From NCBI GenBank assembly GCA_030838245.1, contig JAUTXB010000269.1, positions 1 to 13,861 on the forward strand: a DNA stretch of 13,861 bases, given 5' to 3'. Numbering within the stretch: position 1 is the stretch's first letter; each line of letters begins with the position of its first letter. A program made the position numbers and the translations under genes. Shown in pieces: positions 6,510 through 13,486 of the stretch. A model generated the notes under the pieces. It made no database searches and had not been told where the DNA came from. It worked only from the letters and a program-made list of their open reading frames with translations. The DNA is from Acidimicrobiaceae bacterium. Lineage in GTDB: Bacteria > Actinomycetota > Acidimicrobiia > Acidimicrobiales > RAAP-2.

Positions 6510-7205
6510 ATGGCCTATTGGATCTTGAAAGCGATCCTCACGCCGGTGTTCTATTTGCTGTGGCGCGTCAAAGTGGAGGGCCGTGAGCACGTGCCCCGGC
6601 GCGGCCCGGTGGTCTTGGCCGCCAACCACCAGTCGTTCTGCGACTCGTTCTTCCTCCCGCTGGTGCTGCGACGACGGGTGACCTACGTGGCCAAGGCCGA
6701 GTACTTCGAGAGCTGGCACACGTCGTGGTTCTTCCGAGCTGCCGGGCAGATCCCCATGAACCGAGGTGGCGGTGACGCCTCCCAACGGGCACTCGACACG
6801 GCCAGGGATGTGCTGAACAGCGGGTCCATGCTCGGCATCTATCCGGAAGGGACCCGGGCCCCCGACCACCGGCTCCACAAGGGTCACACCGGTGTGGCCC
6901 GGTTGGCCCTGGGGTGCGGCGTCCCGGTGGTTCCGGTCGGCCTGGTCGGCACCCGGGGGGTCCAGCCTCCCGGCAACCGCCTGATGCGACCCTTCCACTC
7001 CGTGACCATCCGCTTCGGTCCACCACTCGATGTCGGACGCGTGGCCCCGTCCGGTCCCGGTCGGAACGGCTCCCACCCCGACGGGCCGGCCGACCCGGAG
7101 CGCCTGCGAGAGGCGACCGACGAGCTCATGCGGGCCATCGCCACCCTGTCCGGCCAGGAGTACGTGGACCAGTACGCCAAGCGGGCAACAGTCCGTAACG
7201 GGTAG
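6510..7205 (+). CDS. PlsC-like lysophospholipid (1-acylglycerol-3-phosphate) acyltransferase
   Basis: This 231-residue membrane-associated acyltransferase of the PlsC/LPLAT family moves acyl chains to lysophosphatidate or a related lipid. The N-terminus (MAYWILKAILTPVFYLLWRVKVEG) is a hydrophobic anchor. Motif I, NHQSFCD, gives the catalytic pair His40-x4-Asp45. GQIPMNRGG is motif II, YPEGTR (111-116) is motif III, and VPVVPVGLVGTRGVQPPGN is motif IV. A longer frame to 6402 would run through the tetR promoter, and homology starts at MAYWILK, so 6510 is chosen. It faces tetR divergently and is followed by the ACT-domain gene after 39 bases. The acyl acceptor is not known; relatives also acylate other glycerolipids or PIM-type lipids. 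Confidence 0.88.
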   Translation: MAYWILKAILTPVFYLLWRVKVEGREHVPRRGPVVLAANHQSFCDSFFLPLVLRRRVTYVAKAEYFESWHTSWFFRAAGQIPMNRGGGDASQRALDTARDVLNSGSMLGIYPEGTRAPDHRLHKGHTGVARLALGCGVPVVPVGLVGTRGVQPPGNRLMRPFHSVTIRFGPPLDVGRVAPSGPGRNGSHPDGPADPERLREATDELMRAIATLSGQEYVDQYAKRATVRNG

Positions 7206-7231
7206 GAAACGGAGTGTTCACATCGAGCGCC

Positions 7232-7237
7232 TAGCGT
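7232..7237 (+). promoter_or_regulatory. Candidate leaderless -10 of the ACT-domain gene
   Basis: TAGCGT ends seven bases before GTG 7245. The same hexamer serves as the -10 of tetR. No clear -35 is found, and the site lies within 40 bases of the previous stop, so read-through from the acyltransferase is also possible. Confidence 0.4.
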
Positions 7238-7244
7238 GTTGGTT

Positions 7245-7898
7245 GTGGCCAATTATTTGATCCGGGTACATCTTCCGGACCGGCCGGGGGCGTTGGGTGC
7301 GGTGGCAAGCCGAATCGGTGCCGTCGGCGGAGACGTGGTGTCGATCGACATCCTCGAGCGAGCAGAGGGGCTGGTGATCGATGACTTCGGCGTGGAGCTG
7401 GCCGGCGCCGACCTCGTCGAGCTGCTCCGGTCGGAGATCCTCGAGGTGGATGGGGTGATAGTCGAGGCATTGCGCCTCATCGACGGCGCGGTTCCCGATC
7501 GCCACGCAGAGATCTTGGACATCGCCACCACGCTGTTCCACCAGACCTCGCCCACCGGCGTCCTCGAGTATCTGACCAACCGGGCCTGCGAGAGCGTGAA
7601 CGGATCGTTCGCGGCTGCTCTCGACCCACTTGCGCCCTGGCCGACCGCCGTCGCCGGCGATGTCCCACCCGACAACGAGCTCCGGGACCTGGCCCTCACC
7701 CTGCAGGCGGCCGAGGACGCCGGTGAGCGGCCTAAGGTCGGTGCCGACTCGGCCCGCCTTCGGCTGGCCGGTGCGGTCCTGGTGGTCGGGCGTCCCGATT
7801 TCCCTTTCCGAGCGGGTGAGCGGACCCGCATCGCCACGATGGCCGAGTTGGCCGATCATCGGTGGGGCGAGCTGACCTCGCGTTCGAACGTGGGGTAA
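7245..7898 (+). CDS. ACT-domain protein (amino-acid-binding regulatory type)
   Basis: Residues 1-70 form an ACT domain: ANYLIRVHLPDRPGALGAVASRIGAVGGDVVSIDIL is the typical first strand, glycine-rich loop and helix, followed by FGVELAGADLVELLRSEILEVDGVIVEALRLI. ACT domains bind amino acids and control linked enzymes. The rest (about 75-217) has no firm family; the end (ADSARLRLAGAVLVVGRPDFPFRAGERTRIATMAELAD) looks like the edge of a sensor domain, but this is weak. No enzyme domain is attached, so it is probably a stand-alone regulator. GTG 7245 is preferred on the leaderless-type -10; GTG 7236 (three codons longer) is the alternative. It ends convergently with glpK. Confidence 0.72.
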   Translation: MANYLIRVHLPDRPGALGAVASRIGAVGGDVVSIDILERAEGLVIDDFGVELAGADLVELLRSEILEVDGVIVEALRLIDGAVPDRHAEILDIATTLFHQTSPTGVLEYLTNRACESVNGSFAAALDPLAPWPTAVAGDVPPDNELRDLALTLQAAEDAGERPKVGADSARLRLAGAVLVVGRPDFPFRAGERTRIATMAELADHRWGELTSRSNVG

Positions 7899-7903
7899 GC
7901 GGG

Positions 7904-7929
7904 CCTGGGAGGCGAATCTCGCCCTCAGG
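7904..7929. terminator. Hairpin between convergent ACT-domain and glpK genes
   Basis: GAGGCGA (7909-7915), loop ATC, TCGCC-(C)-TC (7919-7926) gives a seven-pair stem with one bulge. It can be extended by CCT (7904-7906) with AGG (7927-7929). It sits across the glpK stop codon. No T-run is present on either strand. A bidirectional terminator role is inferred from position. Confidence 0.35.
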
Positions 7930-9466
7930 GGAGGGCCCAGCTCCGGGCTCGATCGACCGCCCGTGACCATCCGTTGTGTCGCTGGTCGGCCTCATCCCGG
8001 GTGATGGCGGGCACAAATGCGGCGTCATGTCGCCAGAGGCCGGCCAGCTCGGCCTGCGAGCTCCAGACGCCCTCGGCCAGTCCGGCCAAGGTGGCGGCTC
8101 CGAGCGCGGTGGTCTCGGTCACCGTGGGACGTGCCACCGGGACACCGGTTTGATCCGCCTGCAGCTGCAACAACAGGTCCATCACCGAGGCCCCACCGTC
8201 CACCCGCACCTCGGTGACCGGACGACCGACGCCGGCGGCCATGGCGTCGACCACGTCGCGCACCTGGAAGCTCATGGCCTCGACCACGGCCCGGGCCAGG
8301 TGAGCCCGACCTGTCCCACGGCTCAGCCCGACGACGGCTCCTCGGGCGTAGGGGTCCCAGTGGGGGCTGCCGAGGCCGGTGAACGCCGGCACCACGTAGA
8401 CGCCCTCGGTGTCGCCGATCGTGGCGGCCAGCGGCTCGAGGGCAGCGGCGCCGTCGATGATGCCCAGTCCGTCGCGCAGCCACTGGACGGCGGCTCCGGA
8501 TACGAAGACCGAGCCCTCGAGGGCATAGGCCACTGGGGAATCGTCCCCGGCTGCATCGCCTAGGTCCCAGGCCAGCGTGGTGAGCAGGCCGTCGACGGGA
8601 GGCGGGCAGTCGCTTCCCACGTTCATGAGCACGAAGCTCCCGGTCCCGTAGGTGGCCTTGGCCATCCCCGGTTCGAAGCAGACCTGCCCGAACAGGGCGG
8701 CATGCTGGTCACCGGCCACACCGCTGATCGGCACCCCGACCAGAGGGGAGTCGCCACCGACGACCTCGGGCGCCACCGTGGCGAAGCGACCGCACGAGGG
8801 TCGCACCTCGGGCAGATTGGCCATGGGGAGGGCAAAGACCTGGCACAGCTCGGCCGACCACCGACGGTCCACGATGTCGTAGAGCAAGGTACGGCTGGCA
8901 TTGGTGGCGTCGGTGGCGAACAACCCGTCAGCGGTGCCGCCGGTTAGGTTCCAGAGCACCCAGGCGTCGACGGTTCCGAGCGCCAGGTCGGGCGAGACCT
9001 CGACGCCACCGTGCTGGAGCATCCAGCCCATCTTCGTCGCCGAGAAGTAGGGATCGAGGACCAGGCCGGTCCGCTCCCGAACGAGCGGCAGGTGGCCGGC
9101 CGCGACCAGGGCGTCACAGTCCGCTGCCGTTCGGCTGTCTTGCCAGACGATGGCCTGATGCAACGGGCGGCCGGTCCGACGGTCCCAGGCCACCACCGTC
9201 TCGCGTTGGTTGGTGATGCCGATGGCGGCGGCGACCCGACCGGCGTCGGCCAGCCGTCCGGCGACCTCGGCCAAGGTGGCGGCCACCGTCGCCCAGATCT
9301 CCGCCGGGTCGTGCTCCACCCAGCCCGGACGAGGGAAATGCTGGGTGAGCTCGCGGTAGGCAAGGTCGACGACCGAGCCGTGATGGTCGATCACGACCGA
9401 GCGCACGCCGGTGGTGCCTGCATCGATGGCCACGACGACGGGGGATCGGGGGGCGGGGCCGGGCAC
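7925..9466 (-). CDS. glpK: Glycerol kinase
   Basis: Glycerol kinase phosphorylates glycerol to sn-glycerol 3-phosphate with ATP in the cytoplasm, feeding glycolysis and phospholipid synthesis. The FGGY pattern is complete: VVVAIDAGTTGVRS (Asp15-Gly20 phosphate loop), FPRPGWVEHDPAEIW, IGITNQRETVVAWDRRTGRP, HQAIVWQDSRTA, DPYFSATKMGWML, GTVDAWVLWNLTGG, VAGDQHAALFGQ, ATYGTGSFVLMN, and PAFTGLGSPHWDPYARGAVVGLSRGT. Numbered from GTG 9466 the protein has 513 residues, the normal length. A longer frame to 9604 adds 46 residues with no family resemblance and runs into intergenic promoter-like sequence, so it was rejected. No ribosome binding site is seen; the start fits a leaderless transcript. It stands alone, without glpF or glpD beside it. 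Confidence 0.94.
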   Translation of the reverse strand: MPGPAPRSPVVVAIDAGTTGVRSVVIDHHGSVVDLAYRELTQHFPRPGWVEHDPAEIWATVAATLAEVAGRLADAGRVAAAIGITNQRETVVAWDRRTGRPLHQAIVWQDSRTAADCDALVAAGHLPLVRERTGLVLDPYFSATKMGWMLQHGGVEVSPDLALGTVDAWVLWNLTGGTADGLFATDATNASRTLLYDIVDRRWSAELCQVFALPMANLPEVRPSCGRFATVAPEVVGGDSPLVGVPISGVAGDQHAALFGQVCFEPGMAKATYGTGSFVLMNVGSDCPPPVDGLLTTLAWDLGDAAGDDSPVAYALEGSVFVSGAAVQWLRDGLGIIDGAAALEPLAATIGDTEGVYVVPAFTGLGSPHWDPYARGAVVGLSRGTGRAHLARAVVEAMSFQVRDVVDAMAAGVGRPVTEVRVDGGASVMDLLLQLQADQTGVPVARPTVTETTALGAATLAGLAEGVWSSQAELAGLWRHDAAFVPAITRDEADQRHNGWSRAVDRARSWALP

Positions 9467-9472
9467 AGCTGG

Positions 9473-9478
9473 ACTGTA
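9473..9478 (-). promoter_or_regulatory. Candidate leaderless -10 of glpK
   Basis: On the minus strand, TACAGT (in GATACAGT) ends six bases before GTG 9466. It fits TANNNT well. No convincing -35 is found 17-18 bases upstream. It supports 9466 as the real start. Confidence 0.55.
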
Positions 9479-9603
9479 TCGACGGAGGGTGCCGGCGGCG
9501 AGGCCCAAGTGCTCGCGTTGGGCAAATAATTGACAGTTCTTCGCGAACCCCCGCCCAACTGGAGCGACGGGGGCGTCCCCGAGCCAAAATCGGCAAGAAA
9601 TCA

Positions 9604-9633
9604 TTGACAGGGGTGTAACTACGCTGCTGTAAT
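9604..9633 (+). promoter_or_regulatory. Candidate promoter of nrdJ
   Basis: TTGACA (9604-9609) is a consensus -35; TGTAAT (9628-9633) follows after 18 bases. The transcript would begin near 9640 and carry a leader of about 150 bases. A second choice is TATTCT (9704-9709) as -10 with TTGTGG (9678-9683) as a distant -35. Both arrangements put the palindromes at 9638-9685 where a repressor would block. The rest of the 325-base gap between glpK and nrdJ holds another TTGACA at 9530 without a -10, and no small gene. Confidence 0.5.
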
Positions 9634-9637
9634 GAAC

Positions 9638-9685
9638 CCACTATCTCGTGGCCTGGGGGAGGTCGTACCACAACATGTTGTGGTA
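9638..9685 (+). promoter_or_regulatory. Two NrdR-box-like palindromes upstream of nrdJ
   Basis: Box 2 is the centre of a perfect 20-bp palindrome (9666-9685; half-site TACCACAACA). Its 16-bp core, 9668-9683, keeps the conserved positions of the NrdR consensus as remembered (acaCwAtATaTwGtgt). Box 1 (9638-9653) is degraded, matching about seven of the ten inner positions. The centres are 30 bases apart, near three helical turns; NrdR boxes usually occur in pairs at about this distance. NrdR is an ATP/dATP-sensing repressor of ribonucleotide reductase genes. No nrdR gene is in the window. Confidence 0.65.
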
Positions 9686-9791
9686 TTGGCGTCAACGAAC
9701 GGGTATTCTCCGTCGGGGGACACGATCATCAATGCGGCGGGCCAAGGTGACGGTTTCGCCGACCACGTGACACAGGAATGAGGTGCAGCAC

Positions 9792-12674
9792 ATGGCCATC
9801 GCCCCACAACGGACTGGGATCGGCATCCGTCGCCGTTTCACCACCGCTGGTGTCCACCCGTACGACACCGTGGCCTGGGAACGCCGTGATGCTCGCATCA
9901 CCAACTACCGGGACGGTACCGTCGCCTTCGAGCAGTTGGGTGTGGAGGTGCCCGAGACCTGGAGCCTCAACGCCACCAACATCCTGGCCCAGAAGTACTT
10001 CCGGGGAACCCCGGGCACCACGGAGCGGGAGTGGTCGCTGAAGCAGGTGGCCGACCGTGTGGTCGACACCATCACGGCGTGGGGCACCAAGGACGGGTAC
10101 TTCGTCGATGACGACGAGGCAGAGATCTTCCGGGACGAGTTGAAGCACCTCATCATCTACCAGATGGCCGCGTTCAACTCGCCGGTGTGGTTCAACATCG
10201 GCGTGGCCGGCGTGCCCCAGCAGGGCAGCGCGTGTTTCATCCTCTCCGTCGACGACAACATGGACTCCATCCTCAACTGGTACACGGAGGAAGGAGTGAT
10301 CTTCAAGGGTGGCTCGGGCGCCGGGGTGAACCTGTCGCGCATCCGCTCGTCCCATGAGTACCTCAAGGGAGGCGGAACGGCGTCGGGCCCGGTGAGCTTC
10401 ATGCGGGGAGCGGACTCCTCGGCCGGCACCATCAAGTCCGGGGGTAAGACTCGCAGGGCGGCCAAGATGGTCATCCTCGACGTCGACCATCCCGACATCG
10501 AGGATTTCATCTGGTGCAAAGCCATCGAGGAGCGCAAAGCCCGGGTGCTGCGCGACGCCGGCTTCGACATGGACCTGGACGGCAAGGACTCGATCAGCCT
10601 CCAGTACCAGAACGCCAACAACTCGGTACGAGTGACCGATGACTTCATGGAGGCCGTGGTGGACGGCCGGGAGTGGCCGCTCACCGCTCGTGGCGATGGC
10701 GCGGTAGTGCGCAGCGTGCCGGCCCGGGACCTCTTCCGCCAGCTGGCCCGCGCCGCCTGGGAGTGCGCCGATCCCGGGATGCAGTTCGACACCACCATCA
10801 ACAAGTGGCACACCGCGTCGAACACCGGTCGGATCAATGGAAGCAACCCCTGCAGCGAGTACATGCATCTCGACAACTCGGCCTGCAACCTGGCCAGCCT
10901 CAACCTGATGAAGTACCTGAACGACGACGACTCGTTCGACGTCGACGGGTTCAAGTCGGCGGTGGAGGTCATCTTCACCGCCCAGGAGATCATTGTCGGC
11001 AACGCCGACTACCCGACGGACAAAATCGCCGAGAACTCACGGTTGTTCCGGGAGTTGGGCATCGGCTACGCCAACCTGGGCGCGCTGCTTATGGCCCAAG
11101 GACTTCCCTACGACTCCGACGAGGGCCGGGCGTGGGCCGGAGCGATCACCGCGCTGATGACCGGGCACGCCTACGCCACCTCAGCCCGCACCGCCGCCCG
11201 CATGGGGCCGTTCGCCGGCTACCACGAGAATGTGGGGCCGATGCTCAACGTGTTGCGGATGCACCGGGACGCGGTGGCTGCCATCGACGAGGAGCAGGTT
11301 CCCACCGACCTGTTGTCGGCCGCCCAGGAGGCGTGGGACTCGGCCGTGGAGCTGGGCGATCAGTACGGGGTGCGCAACTCGCAGGCCAGCGTGCTCGCTC
11401 CCACCGGGACCATCGGCCTGTTGATGGACTGCGACACCACCGGGGTGGAGCCCGACCTCGGATTGGTGAAGACCAAGAAGCTGGTGGGCGGCGGGACCAT
11501 GTCGATCGTCAACCAGACGGTCCCCCGGGCCCTCAAGCAGATGGGCTACTCGCCCGAACAGGTGACCGAGATCATCGCCTACATCGACGAGCACAAGTCG
11601 ATCGTGGGCGCTCCATACCTCTCGGCCGAGCACCTGGGCGTCTTTGCCTGCTCCATGGGCGACAACACCATTCACTACCTCGGTCATGTCCGCATGATGG
11701 GGGCGGTGCAGCCCTTCATCTCCGGGGCCATCTCCAAGACGGTCAACCTGCCCGAGGACGTCAGCGTCGAGGACGTGGAGCAGCTCCACATCGATGCCTG
11801 GCAGATGGGCATCAAGGCGGTCGCCGTGTACCGGGACAACTGCAAGGTGGGCCAGCCGCTGTCCACCACCAAGAAGGAGGGGGTGGACGACGCCCCGGCC
11901 GGGTCGGAGGCCGAGGCCCATGCCCGTGAGCTGAACGACAAGATCGCCGGGCTCGAAGCCGCTCTGGTCCACGAACAACAGCGGGTCGGAGAGACGCTGG
12001 TCGTCGGGGCCGTGCGCGAGCGCCTGCCCCGTCGGCGGAAGTCGAGCACGTTCGCCTTCCGGGTGGCGGACTGCGAGGGCTATGTCACCGTCGGCGAGTA
12101 CGAGGACGGCCGTCCCGGCGAGGTGTTCATGAAGGTTTCGAAGCAGGGGTCGACCCTGGCCGGCATCATGGACGCCTTCTCCATCTCGGTCAGCCTGGGC
12201 CTGCAGCACGGTGTGCCCTTGGCCACCTACGTGCGCAAGTACACCAACATGCGCTTCGAGCCGGCCGGGATCACCGACGACGTGGATCTGCGCATCGCGA
12301 CCAGCCTGGTCGACTACATCTTCCGGCGGTTGGCCCTCGACTACCTTCCGGTCGAGGAGCGGTCGGAGCTGGGCGTGCTGTCGACGTCGGAGCGCATGCA
12401 GCCGACGCTTCCCGGCGTCGAGGAGACGGCCACGCAGTCCAGCGGCGTCGTCGAGGACAGCTCGGTCGATCCGGTGACCGCCACCGTGGTGGAATCGAGC
12501 GCCCCCGCGCCCGTTCAAGCCGCTCATCCCTCCCTCTCGTCCGATCAGGACGGGCCCATCGCCCGGGCCGAGCCACGCGACGCGCCCTACTGCTATCAGT
12601 GCGGCAACGCCATGCAGCGGGCCGGCTCGTGCTACGTGTGCGGCAGCTGCGGCACCACGAGCGGCTGTTCGTAG
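9792..12674 (+). CDS. nrdJ: Adenosylcobalamin-dependent (class II) ribonucleotide reductase NrdJ
   Basis: NrdJ reduces ribonucleotides to deoxyribonucleotides using a thiyl radical made from adenosylcobalamin, independent of oxygen. Numbered from ATG 9792 (960 residues), FNSPVWFNIGV leads to GSACF (Cys148), and NPCSE holds the radical Cys354 with Asn352 and Glu356. ACNLASLNL gives Cys365, eleven residues later as in the Thermotoga enzyme (Cys322/333). PTGTIGLLMDCDTTGVEPD and ACSMGDNTIHYLGHVRMMGAVQPFISGAISKTVNLP follow. A charged helical stretch (about 700-735) precedes the region RKSSTFAFRVADCEGYVTVGEYEDGRPGEVFMKV. A disordered linker of about 70 residues then carries a Cys-rich tail (Cys934, 937, 947, 950, 953, 959) that re-reduces the active site. 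No intein or ATP-cone is seen. GAGG lies 8 bases before ATG 9792; GTG 9783, three codons earlier, is the alternative. Confidence 0.96.
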   Translation: MAIAPQRTGIGIRRRFTTAGVHPYDTVAWERRDARITNYRDGTVAFEQLGVEVPETWSLNATNILAQKYFRGTPGTTEREWSLKQVADRVVDTITAWGTKDGYFVDDDEAEIFRDELKHLIIYQMAAFNSPVWFNIGVAGVPQQGSACFILSVDDNMDSILNWYTEEGVIFKGGSGAGVNLSRIRSSHEYLKGGGTASGPVSFMRGADSSAGTIKSGGKTRRAAKMVILDVDHPDIEDFIWCKAIEERKARVLRDAGFDMDLDGKDSISLQYQNANNSVRVTDDFMEAVVDGREWPLTARGDGAVVRSVPARDLFRQLARAAWECADPGMQFDTTINKWHTASNTGRINGSNPCSEYMHLDNSACNLASLNLMKYLNDDDSFDVDGFKSAVEVIFTAQEIIVGNADYPTDKIAENSRLFRELGIGYANLGALLMAQGLPYDSDEGRAWAGAITALMTGHAYATSARTAARMGPFAGYHENVGPMLNVLRMHRDAVAAIDEEQVPTDLLSAAQEAWDSAVELGDQYGVRNSQASVLAPTGTIGLLMDCDTTGVEPDLGLVKTKKLVGGGTMSIVNQTVPRALKQMGYSPEQVTEIIAYIDEHKSIVGAPYLSAEHLGVFACSMGDNTIHYLGHVRMMGAVQPFISGAISKTVNLPEDVSVEDVEQLHIDAWQMGIKAVAVYRDNCKVGQPLSTTKKEGVDDAPAGSEAEAHARELNDKIAGLEAALVHEQQRVGETLVVGAVRERLPRRRKSSTFAFRVADCEGYVTVGEYEDGRPGEVFMKVSKQGSTLAGIMDAFSISVSLGLQHGVPLATYVRKYTNMRFEPAGITDDVDLRIATSLVDYIFRRLALDYLPVEERSELGVLSTSERMQPTLPGVEETATQSSGVVEDSSVDPVTATVVESSAPAPVQAAHPSLSSDQDGPIARAEPRDAPYCYQCGNAMQRAGSCYVCGSCGTTSGCS

Positions 12675-12730
12675 CGTCGACGGGCCCTCTGCTCCTCGAT
12701 CCTTCCCTGCGACGAGCGGGCGCTACGAAC
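12667..12730. terminator. Long stem-loop between convergent nrdJ and the minus-strand operon
   Basis: GTTCGTAGCG (12667-12676, overlapping the nrdJ stop) pairs exactly with CGCTACGAAC (12721-12730). Inside, GCTCCTCG and CGACGAGC form an eight-base stem with one mismatch around an 11-base loop. No T-run follows. The position between convergent stops suggests a bidirectional terminator. A third copy of the core, CGCTACGA, lies at 12749-12756 over the stop of the next gene. Confidence 0.45.
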
Positions 12731-12750
12731 GCCGCTCTTCGAACGGGCCG

Positions 12751-13143
12751 CTACGAGCCATCCTCGGCCGTGGCGACGGCCAGCTGCCTCAGCCCGAGCA
12801 CATCGAGGGCGATGACCGGCACGACCGTGGCCGTGGCGGTGGCAACGCCACGGCGCCCGATCAGCCCTGAGCTGGCCAAGCCGCCCACGAAATCGAGCGT
12901 GTCGCTGACCAGTCCGGCCCGAACCCACCGCTGAAGGTCGGCCGGGTTGCCGGACCGTTCGGCAGCCAGCGTTCCCAACCCCAGGGCCAGGTCGCGGACA
13001 CCAATGGTTCGGGCGAAGAGGATGAGCGTCCCCGACGACTCGTCTTCGACGAACCGGTCCACGAACATTTTCGGGGCGACGGCAAAGAGCAAGCCGACAC
13101 CGACCCTGATCCAGCCCGCTGCCCCCGAAGCGCTCAGTCGCAC
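12751..13143 (-). CDS. Small membrane protein, DUF4267-like
   Basis: This 130-residue hydrophobic protein has about four membrane segments: around residues 8-26, 38-60, 76-96 and 100-120. The sequence AGWIRVGVGLLFAVAPKMFVDRF, then FARTIGVRDLALGLGTL, and SDTLDFVGGLA resembles the DUF4267-type small membrane proteins (pattern R-x-x-G-x-R-D-L-x-L-G) common in Actinobacteria. The function is unknown. It is last in the minus-strand run, with ten bases after the ATL stop. GTG 13143 has no Shine-Dalgarno but has a TAGGCT hexamer seven bases before it, so it may also have its own leaderless transcript. Confidence 0.7.
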   Translation of the reverse strand: MRLSASGAAGWIRVGVGLLFAVAPKMFVDRFVEDESSGTLILFARTIGVRDLALGLGTLAAERSGNPADLQRWVRAGLVSDTLDFVGGLASSGLIGRRGVATATATVVPVIALDVLGLRQLAVATAEDGS

Positions 13144-13150
13144 TCAGACG

Positions 13151-13156
13151 AGCCTA
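13151..13156 (-). promoter_or_regulatory. Candidate internal leaderless -10 before the small membrane protein gene
   Basis: On the minus strand, TAGGCT ends seven bases before GTG 13143. Its first three bases are the TAG stop of the ATL gene. It fits the same TANNNT rule as four other genes here, but no -35 was identified. Confidence 0.35.
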
Positions 13157-13453
13157 CTCACGCTCGACCGCGGAGCGAGTGGGCATAGCCACCCGCCCGT
13201 TGGCTACCGACACGCCCTCGGACCGAAGCAACCGGGCGTGCTCGCGCTCGTGCCCCGGCACCAGGCGACCGGTGCTGGTCACGACCCGCCACCACGGGAG
13301 TCCGCTGTCGCCGCGCGCCAACAATGTGCCGACGGCACGGGCTGCACCGGCATGCCCAGCCTCCAGAGCCACTTCGCCGTAGGTCATCACCGTTCCGGGA
13401 GCGATCTGGCCGAGCACTTTGCGCACATCGTCTTCGAATTCCTGGGATGGCAT
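13154..13453 (-). CDS. Alkyltransferase-like (ATL) protein, MGMT family without the acceptor cysteine
   Basis: This 99-residue protein matches the DNA-binding domain of O6-alkylguanine-DNA alkyltransferases: FEDDVRKVLGQIAPGTVMTYGEVALEAG (helix-turn-helix start), ARAVGTLLARG (containing the Arg finger region, Arg39), then PWWRVVTSTGRLVPG. In true MGMT enzymes this last motif is PCHRV; here the alkyl-accepting Cys is Trp54 and the His is Trp55. ATL proteins bind alkylated guanine and pass it to nucleotide excision repair without reacting. AGGAGG (13465-13460) lies six bases before ATG 13453, which decides the start over the in-frame GTG 13471. It sits in an operon, 33 bases after the DUF6295-like gene. 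Confidence 0.88.
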   Translation of the reverse strand: MPSQEFEDDVRKVLGQIAPGTVMTYGEVALEAGHAGAARAVGTLLARGDSGLPWWRVVTSTGRLVPGHEREHARLLRSEGVSVANGRVAMPTRSAVERE

Positions 13454-13486
13454 CTGGTCCCTCCTCGACACCCCGCCGTATCGCGC

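Noticed and set aside
9521..9535. A CAAATAATT word matching the start of the ACT gene (7251-7259) in reverse complement
   Set aside because: A single 9-base match, one copy in coding sequence; most likely chance.
9530..9535. A second TTGACA as an nrdJ promoter
   Set aside because: No acceptable -10 lies 16-19 bases downstream.
9467..9604. A 46-residue N-terminal extension of glycerol kinase
   Set aside because: The family begins near VVVAIDAGTTG. The extension covers a good -10 element (TACAGT) and the glpK-nrdJ intergenic region.
11181..12527. A 448-codon open frame on the minus strand
   Set aside because: It is opposite nrdJ, whose frame is fully conserved; the antisense product is low-complexity and unrecognisable.
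9792..12674. Possible intein in nrdJ
   Set aside because: Reductase genes often host inteins, but the motifs run without interruption and no intein splice-block sequence is seen.
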